A stretch of 64,000 nucleotides of DNA, taken from the NCBI GenBank assembly GCA_965198485.1, contig CBDAPQ010000007.1, forward strand, positions 62,001 to 126,000, written 5' to 3'. The notes beneath the pieces were generated by a model that was given only the letters and a program-made list of their open reading frames with translations, had not been told where the DNA came from and did no database searches. The DNA comes from RH-AL1 sp965198485 (GTDB lineage: Bacteria > Pseudomonadota > Alphaproteobacteria > Rhizobiales > Beijerinckiaceae). The position numbers and the translations under genes were made by a program. Within the stretch, counting starts at the first letter, position 1. Each line of letters begins with the position of its first letter. Of this stretch, positions 1-7,203 are shown piece after piece.

Positions 1-1134
1 GAGGCGGTGGCGCGCGCGGCGCACCAGCACGCTGCGGCGATGGTCGAGCCATTGCCGCAGCGCTTCCTTCAACGAGACGACGCGCGGCACGACGCCGTCG
101 ACGAGCACGTTCATGTTCATCGAAAAGCGCGTCTCGAGCTCGCTGGCGCGGAACAGCTGCTCCATCATCACGCCCGGCGCCACGGCGCGGTTGCGCGGCT
201 CGATAACGACGCGCACGTCCTCCGTGGATTCGTCGCGCACGTCGGCGACGAGCGGCAGCTTCTTGTCGTTGAGCAGCTCGGCGAGCTTCTCGATGAGCCG
301 CGACTTCTGGACCATGTAGGGGATCTGCGTGACCACCACCTGCCACTGTCCGCGCGCGCCGTCCTCCTTCTCCCAACGCGCGCGAAGCCTGAACGCGCCG
401 CGTCCGGTGCGATAGGCCTCGGCGATGGCCGCCGCCGGCTCGACGATGATGCCGCCGGTGGGGAAGTCCGGCCCGAGCACGAACTGCAGCAGGTCGTCGG
501 TCTGCGCGTCCTTGTGCGCGATCAGGTGGAGCGCGGCATCGCACAATTCGGCGAGATTGTGCGGCGGGATGGACGTCGCCATGCCGACCGCGATGCCCTG
601 CGCGCCGTTGGCCAGCATGTTGGGGAAGGCCGAGGGCAGCACGATCGGCTCGCGCTCGGTGCCGGCGTAATTGTCCCGGAAGTCGATCGCATCCTCGTCG
701 ATGCCTTCCAGCAGCAGGCGCGCGACCTCGGTCATGCGCGCCTCGGTGTAGCGGTAGGCGGCGGCGCTGTCGCCGTCGATGTTGCCGAAATTGCCCTGGC
801 CGTCGACGAGCGGGTAGCGCGAGGAGAAGTCCTGCGCGAGGCGCACCAGCGCGTCGTAGATCGCCTGGTCGCCGTGCGGGTGAAACGAGCCCATCACGTC
901 GCCGACGATCTTGGCGCATTTGCGGAACGCGGTGCCGGGATCGAGCCGCAGCACCTGCATCCCATAGAGGATGCGCCGGTGCACCGGCTTCAGCCCGTCG
1001 CGCGCGTCCGGCAACGCGCGCCCGGTGATGGTCGACAGCGCGTAGGCAAGGTAGCGCTCCTCCAGCGCCTCGTGCAGCGAGACCGGATCAATGCTGCCGC
1101 CGTTAGGCGGCAGCGGAGGAGGAGACTTGGCCAT
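1..1134 (-). CDS. parC: DNA topoisomerase IV subunit A, N-terminal part (cut by window edge)
   Basis: This encodes the breakage-reunion subunit of topoisomerase IV, which with ParE decatenates daughter chromosomes. Only the first 378 codons are present; the C-terminus lies off the left edge. Reading from the ATG gives MAKSPPPLPPNGGSIDP, then the hallmark GRALPDARDGLKPVHRRIL, HPHGDQAIYDALVRLAQ and DGQGNFGNIDGD motifs. The active-site tyrosine falls near residue 129 in YRYTEAR. The quinolone pocket has Gln instead of Ser after HPHGD, which I recall as usual for alphaproteobacterial ParC. A second type IIA A subunit in this window starts with the GyrA pattern, which supports calling this one ParC. 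Family assignment is very secure. Confidence 0.95.
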   Translation of the reverse strand, partial: MAKSPPPLPPNGGSIDPVSLHEALEERYLAYALSTITGRALPDARDGLKPVHRRILYGMQVLRLDPGTAFRKCAKIVGDVMGSFHPHGDQAIYDALVRLAQDFSSRYPLVDGQGNFGNIDGDSAAAYRYTEARMTEVARLLLEGIDEDAIDFRDNYAGTEREPIVLPSAFPNMLANGAQGIAVGMATSIPPHNLAELCDAALHLIAHKDAQTDDLLQFVLGPDFPTGGIIVEPAAAIAEAYRTGRGAFRLRARWEKEDGARGQWQVVVTQIPYMVQKSRLIEKLAELLNDKKLPLVADVRDESTEDVRVVIEPRNRAVAPGVMMEQLFRASELETRFSMNMNVLVDGVVPRVVSLKEALRQWLDHRRSVLVRRARHRL

Positions 1135-1189
1135 GGATCGGGGTTACGCGATGGCGCGGGCGCCATCAAGTTCCTTGTTTGTTCTCAAG

Positions 1190-1411
1190 ATGCTTGAGCG
1201 CCTGATGGCCTGGTGCGTTGGCAACGCCAAGGTGGAGCTCAAGGGCAGCGCCGTCACCATCACCAAGAAGGTGGCAAGCACCACGGCTAAGATCGACCCG
1301 CTGATGGTCCTGTTCGACGCCGTAGCGCTGATGGATGGCTGCCCGCCGGTGCCGGATGTGCAGTCGGCTTATGAGTTGCGGGACCTGTTGGTGGTTGAAG
1401 AGCCAGCCTGA
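1190..1411 (+). pseudogene. Phage terminase large subunit, C-terminal remnant
   Basis: About 70 codons read LMAWCVGNAKVELKGSAVTI, then KIDPLMVLFDAVALM. This matches the tail of phage large terminase subunits (packaging ATPase/nuclease), where the WC.GNA..E and KID...A..MA patterns are typical. Nothing upstream resembles the ATPase or most of the nuclease domain, and the frame runs straight out of the parC start region, so only the last part of the gene survives. An ATG overlaps the stop as TGATG, as in a phage operon, but that next frame closes after 11 codons. I read it as a prophage scar. The assignment rests on motif memory. Confidence 0.6.
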
Positions 1412-1526
1412 TGAATGATGTCATCGAGCTTCGCGTCTCAGTCTGAGCTCGAGTTCATCAAGCATTTCGCGCTCATTGAGCGAGCGGCGCTTGGTGCTAG
1501 GACTTGAGCCCTGAGAAGTATCAGGG

Positions 1527-2151
1527 ATGGACGGATCGCAAGATCTCGGAAGCAGGACCGTCGCTCTCGATGTCGTCGTCACCTTGCAGGACCACGTCGC
1601 CTTCGATCGCCACATGATCCGACGGCCGGCGTTCCGGCGACGGCTCGCATCCTGGGCATTCGCCGGCTGTGTCGCCGCGCCGTCATCGCTCTGGTGATCG
1701 TCTTGATTGCCAAGGGCGCGCTCACCGGCAGCGGTTTGCGATCTCGACGAGGCGCTGGACTCCGCCGGGCGGCTGCGCATGTTCCTCCAGGCCATGGTCG
1801 GCGTGGCGGTCGCCGAGGGTCTCGCGGCGGGCGCGATCCTGGCGCTGCGCGGCCGCGTCTACGAGGCGACGGCACGGGCGCGACTGCGGCAGCCGCCGGG
1901 TATCGACCCGCGCGACCCGCTGCTGAGAGAAGCTTGCCGCTGCACCTACGATGCCGAAGGGTTTCTCCGAAACGCCGAGCCTGAGCGTCGGCGTTGTCTG
2001 GGCGCTCGTGAAGAGCTTCGAGGAGACGGCCGAGCATATGTTCGTCCTCATCGGTCCCACCCGGGGCTTCATCGTACCCAAGCGCGACCTGCCGCCGGCG
2101 ACCGTGCTCGCGATCCGCGACATCGCCCGCGCGCACGTGCGTCCGACTTGA
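1527..2151 (+). pseudogene. YcxB-like membrane protein gene, broken by several frameshifts
   Basis: Four consecutive pieces in different frames line up as one YcxB-family protein. The first runs from ATG with VTLQDHVAFDRHMIRRPAFR and stops at SLW. Next come a hydrophobic stretch (AVIALVIVLIAKGAL) in a second frame and a segment with FLQAMVGVAVAEGLAAGAIL and CTYDAEGF back in the first frame. Last is a segment in the third frame with VVWALVKSFEETAEHMFVLI and GFIVPKRDLP. The family is usually 150-180 residues with two membrane helices, then a domain ending in a (V/I)PKR motif, and the pieces come in that order. At least three indels make it non-functional unless they are sequencing errors. Confidence 0.6.
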
Positions 2152-2327
2152 GGAGTTCGGCATGCCGCAAGGTGGCGTGGCGGAGAGACGGCACCTAGAC
2201 GAAAGGGGAGGGGCGAGAGGGCCCTGCACCATCAGGGTGCGCCGGTAGGACCGGCGAAGCTCGGGAACGCGAAACGGCACAAGCGGTTGGGGCGGGACAA
2301 CAACAACACCGCAAGGAGGAAGTCCCC

Positions 2328-2603
2328 ATGAAGTCCACCATCATCGCGCTCGCCACCCTCGGCATGCTGTCCGGCGCTGCCTACGCCCAGTCGTCCGACA
2401 AGCCCATGAACAACGACAAGACGTCGCCCGGAACGACCGGCGCGATGTCGACACCGACGGCGCCTGCCGTCGCCACGAACCCGCAGGAAGTTCAGGCGCA
2501 GCAGGGCGATGCCGCCAAGCACTCGGCTGGCACGGTCGGCGCGGCTCCCGGCGCGGACACCAACTCCCAGACGCCGATGCAGAACGGCACTAAGGCCAAG
2601 TAG
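2328..2603 (+). CDS. Small exported hypothetical protein
   Basis: This 91-residue protein has a clear signal peptide, MKSTIIALATLGMLSGAAYA, followed by a Ser/Thr/Ala/Pro-rich and Asn/Gln-rich mature chain with no cysteines and no recognisable domain. A strong Shine-Dalgarno sequence (AAGGAGGAA) precedes the ATG. A perfect 10-bp terminator hairpin follows the stop by about 20 bases, so it is probably a monocistronic gene. It is probably periplasmic and disordered. I do not recognise the family; such small secreted proteins are common in Methylobacterium-like genomes. Confidence 0.7.
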   Translation: MKSTIIALATLGMLSGAAYAQSSDKPMNNDKTSPGTTGAMSTPTAPAVATNPQEVQAQQGDAAKHSAGTVGAAPGADTNSQTPMQNGTKAK

Positions 2604-2624
2604 TTAGTGTAACCAACAGCTTGG

Positions 2625-2656
2625 GGCCCGCACCTTCTCGGTGCGGGCCTTTGCTT
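2625..2656 (+). terminator. Rho-independent terminator
   Basis: A perfect 10-bp stem, GGCCCGCACC with GGTGCGGGCC, and a 5-base loop are followed by TTTGCTT. It lies just after the small exported protein gene and just before the end of the converging minus-strand gene. Confidence 0.8.
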
Positions 2657-2662
2657 GTCTGT

Positions 2663-2899
2663 TCAATTGCCGCCCTTGCCGGTCAGTTTCTGGCCGGTGC
2701 CGATGCTCATAGCGCGCTTGTCGACCGAGGGAGTCGGCACCTCATGCATCCGGATAGAGCCCGGCTCCACCGGCGCCATGGTCGTCGCGCTCGACATCAT
2801 CGACGGTGCTTCCGGCACCTTCTCCGACGAAGCAGGTGATTGCGCCCAAGCAGGGGCGGACACGGCGAGAATGCAAGCTAGGATCGCGATAAGTTTCAT
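2663..2899 (-). CDS. Small exported hypothetical protein
   Basis: This 78-residue protein begins with a signal peptide (MKLIAILACILAVSAPAWA) and has a short mature chain rich in Pro, Ser and Met, ending GQKLTGKGGN. An AAGGAGGT ribosome-binding site sits seven bases before the ATG. It converges on the preceding small exported gene. There are no conserved domain, cysteine or repeat features that I recognise. The mature protein is probably periplasmic and unstructured. It is called as a gene because of the signal peptide and the strong ribosome-binding site. Confidence 0.6.
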   Translation of the reverse strand: MKLIAILACILAVSAPAWAQSPASSEKVPEAPSMMSSATTMAPVEPGSIRMHEVPTPSVDKRAMSIGTGQKLTGKGGN

Positions 2900-3116
2900 G
2901 GCTACCTCCTTCGGAACGCGGGCAGCCTAAGCCTCCTATACGACAATCTTGTATCGGTGCCGAACGGCGGAGGTGAACTGGCGCTTAACTCTGCCCTTCG
3001 AATGCCACGGCTTTCAAACCTGCTGTGGCAGGCCAGCACTATCGGCGCCGGCCCCTCATCCGTATCGCTGAATTTGCGGTCGGACGGGGCGACCGGGCTT
3101 CATCCTGGATGGCGCG

Positions 3117-3338
3117 GTGAGCGAGAACACGTTGAGCCTGAACAAGACTTTCGTCCTCTTCGGAATCGCGGTGCTCGGCATGATCGCCTTCGCGATCGTT
3201 GCCACAATGCCCACGGCCGGCCGTCTTATGGCGCGCGAGCGTGCTGCGCGCTCGCCCTGCCATACCGAGCAGGTGCCGCTCGATCAGGGCTATGGCGTCA
3301 GTCGCTTCGTCGAACGGCGGGTCTGCGACGAGGATTGA
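3117..3338 (+). CDS. Small single-helix membrane protein, unknown function
   Basis: A GTG-initiated frame gives 73 residues: a short polar N-terminus, one hydrophobic helix (FVLFGIAVLGMIAFAIVA, about residues 12-29), then a basic C-terminus with two cysteines (SPCHTEQ and RRVCDED). No good Shine-Dalgarno sequence is visible, so the start is uncertain. It lies between the small secreted genes and btaA, on the btaA strand, but with more than 100 bases between. I do not recognise the family. Confidence 0.4.
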   Translation: MSENTLSLNKTFVLFGIAVLGMIAFAIVATMPTAGRLMARERAARSPCHTEQVPLDQGYGVSRFVERRVCDED

Positions 3339-3391
3339 TCGCCGGGGTTTTGCGCCCCGGCTGGACGAGAGTCGCGCTGTACAAGCCTTCA

Positions 3392-3409
3392 GCGTCATCC
3401 CATCGTCAC
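3392..3409 (+). promoter_or_regulatory. Possible Pho box upstream of btaA
   Basis: The direct repeat GCGTCAT-CCCA-TCGTCAC has the 11-bp period and 4-bp spacer of a PhoB site (consensus CTGTCAT-N4-CTGTCAT), with 5/7 and 4/7 matches. It lies about 52 bases before the btaA ATG. Betaine-lipid genes are known to be PhoB targets in rhizobia. The match is weak enough to occur by chance. Confidence 0.3.
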
Positions 3410-3460
3410 CCTCGGCCGCTATCGGCGGCTTAGCCGTTTCGAGGTGGGGATTCGTTCAGC

Positions 3461-4705
3461 ATGACCCGGATGACGCAGGCGGTTCGGCGCGCCACCATCA
3501 GGGGTCTCGATAGCGCCGTCCATCGGTCCCGCGCGCTGTCTCGCGCCGGCGCTCTCGAACGGATGTTCACCCTAGCCTTCCGCGGCCTGGTCTACCCGCA
3601 GATTTGGGAAGACCCGGCAATCGACATGGAGGCGCTCGCGCTTCGCCCCGGCGATCACGTGGCGGCTATCGCGTCGGGCGGCTGCAACGTGCTCTCCTAT
3701 CTCACCGCCGGTCCGGCGAAGATCTCGGCGATCGACCTCAACGGCGCGCACGTGGCGCTCGGCCGCCTCAAGCTGTGCGCGGCCAAGACGCTGCCCGACC
3801 ATGCCAGCTTCCTTCGTTTCTTCGGCGAGGCAAACTCCGAGAAGAACGTCGCAGCCTACGATCGCCACATCCGTCCGGCGCTCGATGCGGTCAGCGTGGC
3901 CTACTGGAATGCGCGCCGGGCCTGGGGCCGCCGCCGCATCTCCGTCTTCGCCCATGGTTTCTACCGCTACGGACTACTCGGCAAGTTCATCGGCGGCGGT
4001 CATCTGCTGGGCAAGCTCTACGGCTGCGAACCCGAGGCCGTGCTGCGCGCGAAAACCCTGGCCGAGCAGCGCGAGGCCTTCGAGCGCTGCGTCGCGCCGA
4101 TCTTCGACAAGGGCTTCGCCAAGTGGCTCTCGCGCCAGCCGGCCTCGCTGTTCGGCCTCGGCATCCCGCCGGCGCAGTACCGCAAGCTCGCCGCCGACCG
4201 CCCCGGCGGGATCGGCGCCGTGCTGCGCCACCGCCTCGAACGCCTGGCCTGCGACTTCCCGGTCAGCGAGAACTACTTCGCCTGGCAGGGTTTCGGCCGT
4301 CGCTACGCCACCGGCTCCGACGAGGCGCTTCCACCCTACCTCCAGCGCCGGCATTTCGAGGCCGTGCGCAAGCGCGCCGACCGCGTCGACTACCACCAGC
4401 AGTCGATGACCGGCTTCCTGGCGACCCAGCCGGCCGCGAGCGTGGATGCCTTCGTGCTGCTCGATGCCCAGGACTGGATGGGCGATGACGATCTCGCCGC
4501 GCTGTGGACGGAGATCGGCCGCACCGCTGCGCCCGGCGCCCGAGTAATTTTTCGCACCGCCGCCGACGAGCGACTGCTGCCCGGCCGCGTGCCGCAGCGC
4601 CTGCTCGCCCTTTGGAAGACGGATGAGGCCGAATGTCGCGCCTGGTGCGACCGCGACCGCTCCTCGATTTACGGCGGCTTTCATCTTTACCGGCGCGCCG
4701 CGTGA
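3461..4705 (+). CDS. btaA: S-adenosylmethionine:diacylglycerol 3-amino-3-carboxypropyltransferase
   Basis: BtaA moves the 3-amino-3-carboxypropyl group of AdoMet onto diacylglycerol to make diacylglyceryl-homoserine, the first step of betaine lipid (DGTS) synthesis at the membrane. The 414-residue length fits the family (DUF3419). Visible family segments are YPQIWEDPAIDMEAL near residue 45, the AdoMet-site-like IASGGCNVLSYL followed by ISAIDLNGAHVALG, and a C-terminal methyltransferase-like half with DAFVLLDAQDWM and VIFRTAADE. The stop codon overlaps the GTG of btaB, so the two are translationally coupled. In rhizobia these lipids replace phospholipids when phosphate is short. Confidence 0.92.
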   Translation: MTRMTQAVRRATIRGLDSAVHRSRALSRAGALERMFTLAFRGLVYPQIWEDPAIDMEALALRPGDHVAAIASGGCNVLSYLTAGPAKISAIDLNGAHVALGRLKLCAAKTLPDHASFLRFFGEANSEKNVAAYDRHIRPALDAVSVAYWNARRAWGRRRISVFAHGFYRYGLLGKFIGGGHLLGKLYGCEPEAVLRAKTLAEQREAFERCVAPIFDKGFAKWLSRQPASLFGLGIPPAQYRKLAADRPGGIGAVLRHRLERLACDFPVSENYFAWQGFGRRYATGSDEALPPYLQRRHFEAVRKRADRVDYHQQSMTGFLATQPAASVDAFVLLDAQDWMGDDDLAALWTEIGRTAAPGARVIFRTAADERLLPGRVPQRLLALWKTDEAECRAWCDRDRSSIYGGFHLYRRAA

Positions 4706-5361
4706 GCGACGTGTCGGCCGAAGCCGGCCGATTGATGGATGCGATCTACACTCGCCAGCGCCACATCTATGACGCCACGCGAAAATTCTACCTGCTCGGC
4801 CGCGACGGCCTCATCGCCGATCTTGCGCCACCCTCTGGCGGCAGCATCCTCGAGATTGCCTGCGGTACCGGCCGCAACCTCGTGGCGATCGCCGAGCGCT
4901 ACCCCGACGCGCGCTGCTACGGGTTCGATATTTCGAGCGAGATGCTCGTCACTGCGCGCCAATCCATCGCCCGCGCCAAGCTGGCGGCGCGCATCGCGCT
5001 GGCCGAGGCCGACGGCACGGACTTCGATCCCGTGGTCCTGTTCGGCCGGTCGAGCTTTGATCGCGTGGTGATCTCCTATGCTTTGTCCATGATCCCATCC
5101 TGGCGCGAGGCGCTGGACCGAGCGGCCGGTCTGCTGGCACCCGGCGGCTCGCTGCACCTCGTCGATTTCGGCGACGGCCGCGGCCTGCCCGACGCGTTCA
5201 ACGCCGCGCTCGGCGCCTGGCTCGCCAAGTTCCACGTCTCGCCACGCCGCGAGCTTCCCGCCGTGGTGGGCGCCGCCGCGCGCGACCACGGGCTGGCAGG
5301 CGTGACCCGGCCCCTTTACCGCGGATATGCGGTCAGTGCGCGTCTGCGGCGGGCCGTCTAG
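4702..5361 (+). CDS. btaB: Diacylglyceryl-homoserine N-methyltransferase
   Basis: BtaB adds three methyl groups from AdoMet to diacylglyceryl-homoserine, completing DGTS betaine lipid. The GTG start overlaps the btaA stop (GTGA), giving 219 residues, the usual BtaB length; the same frame continues upstream inside btaA but is not plausible there. Class I methyltransferase motifs are clear: LEIACGTGRNL (motif I), YGFDISSEML, DRVVISYALSMIPSW (motif IV) and LLAPGGSLHLVDFG. The N-terminal MDAIYTRQRHIYDATRKFYL is typical of BtaB. It forms an operon with btaA. Confidence 0.92.
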   Translation: MSDVSAEAGRLMDAIYTRQRHIYDATRKFYLLGRDGLIADLAPPSGGSILEIACGTGRNLVAIAERYPDARCYGFDISSEMLVTARQSIARAKLAARIALAEADGTDFDPVVLFGRSSFDRVVISYALSMIPSWREALDRAAGLLAPGGSLHLVDFGDGRGLPDAFNAALGAWLAKFHVSPRRELPAVVGAAARDHGLAGVTRPLYRGYAVSARLRRAV

Positions 5362-5482
5362 CCGCTTCGCATCTTCTAAAAATGGCAAATTCGCGTTTTC
5401 TGCGTCAGCCTGCGTCATGCGTCATGCCAACTCGCACCCCCGAACGTCGATTTAGGCAATAATACCTTAAGCAGGCGTCGCT

Positions 5483-6301
5483 TCAAGAGCCAATTGTCGT
5501 CTCGACTCGCTCGGCGCCGTTGAACACAGTCAGCGTGTCTCGCCGGGCGATGGCGATCAGGGTCAGGTCGAGGGCGCGGGCGCGCTCGATGGCGAAGGAG
5601 GTCGGCGCGGAGATCGCCACCAGCGTGCGGGCGCCGAAGGTCGCGGCCTTCTCGACCATCTCGAACGAACAGCGGCTGGTGATGAGCGCGAAGCCGTCGG
5701 TCGGGTCGGCATCGGCGCGCATCATCGTGCCGATGAGCTTGTCGAGCGCATTGTGGCGTCCGACGTCCTCCCGCACCGCCTGGATCGCGCCGCGGCCATC
5801 GGCCCAGGCGGCGCCGTGCACGGCGCGCGTCTCGAGGTTGAGCACCTGTCTTTCGTCGAGATCGCGGAGCGCGCGCGCGATCGTCGTCACGGCCACCGCG
5901 GGCGCCGCGGCCGCCGCTCCGCGCGCGCGGCGCAGCGCCTCGATGTCGTCGATGCCGCAGACGCCGCAGCCGGTGCGCCCGGTCATCGCCCGCTGCCGCG
6001 CGAGGTGCTTGTGCAGGCGCTCGCCGGCCAGGGCGATGCGCAACCCGAGCCCATCGTCGAGCGTCTCGACCTCGACCGAGCGGATCTGCTCGGCCGTCTC
6101 GACGATACCCTCGGTCAGGCTGAAGCCGTAGGCGAAGTCGACGAGGTCGGCTGGCGTCAGCATCATCACGGCGAAGGGCACGTCGGCGAAAGAGAGCTTG
6201 ACCGGCACCTCCACTGCGACGGCGTGAGGCCCCTCGCGCACCGGTGTTCCGTCGAGCGCGATGACGCGCGACGGCGCCGAGGCGACAGGGGTCGGGATCA
6301 T
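5483..6301 (-). CDS. fdhD: Formate dehydrogenase accessory sulfurtransferase
   Basis: FdhD transfers sulfur from a cysteine desulfurase to the bis-MGD molybdenum/tungsten cofactor, which formate dehydrogenase needs for activity. The 272-residue frame begins MIPTPVASAPSRV. It contains the CGVC cysteine pair (about residues 112 and 115), AVREDVGRHNALDKLIG and LITSRCSFEMVEKAA, all diagnostic. Two bases separate its ATG from the stop of the formate/nitrite-type transporter gene, so they are co-transcribed. No formate dehydrogenase structural genes are in the window, so FdhD presumably serves an enzyme encoded elsewhere. Confidence 0.93.
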   Translation of the reverse strand: MIPTPVASAPSRVIALDGTPVREGPHAVAVEVPVKLSFADVPFAVMMLTPADLVDFAYGFSLTEGIVETAEQIRSVEVETLDDGLGLRIALAGERLHKHLARQRAMTGRTGCGVCGIDDIEALRRARGAAAAAPAVAVTTIARALRDLDERQVLNLETRAVHGAAWADGRGAIQAVREDVGRHNALDKLIGTMMRADADPTDGFALITSRCSFEMVEKAATFGARTLVAISAPTSFAIERARALDLTLIAIARRDTLTVFNGAERVETTIGS

Positions 6302-6303
6302 CG

Positions 6304-7188
6304 TCAAGGCTTGTTCTGCTCGCCGGGCAAATGCTCGCGGACCGGAGCGTGGTTGAGGATCGCCACCAGCGAGACGCCGCCGATGCAATTGCCGATCAGC
6401 GTCGGGAAGAGGAAGCGCGGGAAGTATTCGGCGAAGGTGATGTGGCCGACGTAGACGCTGTAGGAGGCCTCCACCGAACCGGCAATGATGTGCGAGAAAT
6501 GCGCGATCGCCACCACGTAGGTGACGATCACGATCAGCCACAGCCGCGCCTGACCCGCGCCGGGGATGAGCCAGACCATGAGCGCGATCAGCCATCCCGC
6601 GAGGATGCTCTTGATCATCATCGGCAGGAAGTCGTCCTTCAGCGCCTCCGCGGAGAGCGAGTGCAGCGCCTTGACGACGTCGTCGTCGAAGAGGCCGTCC
6701 CGGCTGATCAGCCAGGAGAAGGCGAAGGTGCCGACGATGTTGAAGACGAGCACGAAGGCCCAGAGCCGCGCCGTTTGCAGAAAGGTCTTGGCGTCACGAC
6801 GGGTGAGCAGCGGCAGCACCGCCGTCAGCGTGCTCTCGGTGAAGAGCTGTTGGCGCCCCAGCACCACGATGAGGAAGCCGAGCGTGTAGCCGAAGCCGGT
6901 GACGAGCTTGGACCACGGCGCCTCGGGCAGGCCGCTCTTGATGAAGGCCATGGTGAGGAAAGAAAAACCCATGGAGAGGCCGGCGCCGGTGGCCGACCAG
7001 ATCAGCGCCTTGCTGGAGCGTTCGAGCTCGTCCTCGCCTTCCTCGCGGATGATCTCGTGGATCACGAACGCCGAGGGCGGTGTCGGCCCGACGCCGGCCT
7101 CCTTGCGTTCGGCCGCGCTGATATCGGGATCGGAATCATCGGCGCGGTCGTCGTCGACGCCGGTTTCGTCGACGGGTTGCCGCTCCAT
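6304..7188 (-). CDS. Formate/nitrite transporter (FNT) family channel, YfdC-like
   Basis: This 294-residue integral membrane protein has an acidic soluble N-terminus (about 55 residues, many Asp) and six predicted helices. Family segments include AGLSMGFSFLTMAF, GYTLGFLIVVLGRQQLFTES, NIVGTFAFSW and GNCIGGVSLVAILNH. The FNT family carries monovalent anions such as formate and nitrite across the inner membrane. This N-terminal extension resembles the YfdC branch, whose substrate is unsettled. It lies 15 bases after the LOV kinase and 2 bases before fdhD on the same strand. That context points to formate, as an inference. Confidence 0.85.
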   Translation of the reverse strand: MERQPVDETGVDDDRADDSDPDISAAERKEAGVGPTPPSAFVIHEIIREEGEDELERSSKALIWSATGAGLSMGFSFLTMAFIKSGLPEAPWSKLVTGFGYTLGFLIVVLGRQQLFTESTLTAVLPLLTRRDAKTFLQTARLWAFVLVFNIVGTFAFSWLISRDGLFDDDVVKALHSLSAEALKDDFLPMMIKSILAGWLIALMVWLIPGAGQARLWLIVIVTYVVAIAHFSHIIAGSVEASYSVYVGHITFAEYFPRFLFPTLIGNCIGGVSLVAILNHAPVREHLPGEQNKP

Positions 7189-7203
7189 GATCGTTTCCTT
7201 CGG

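Noticed and set aside
5400..5430. Three TGCGTCA repeats between btaB and fdhD.
   Set aside because: They are short, lie between converging 3' ends, and have no hairpin or promoter context.
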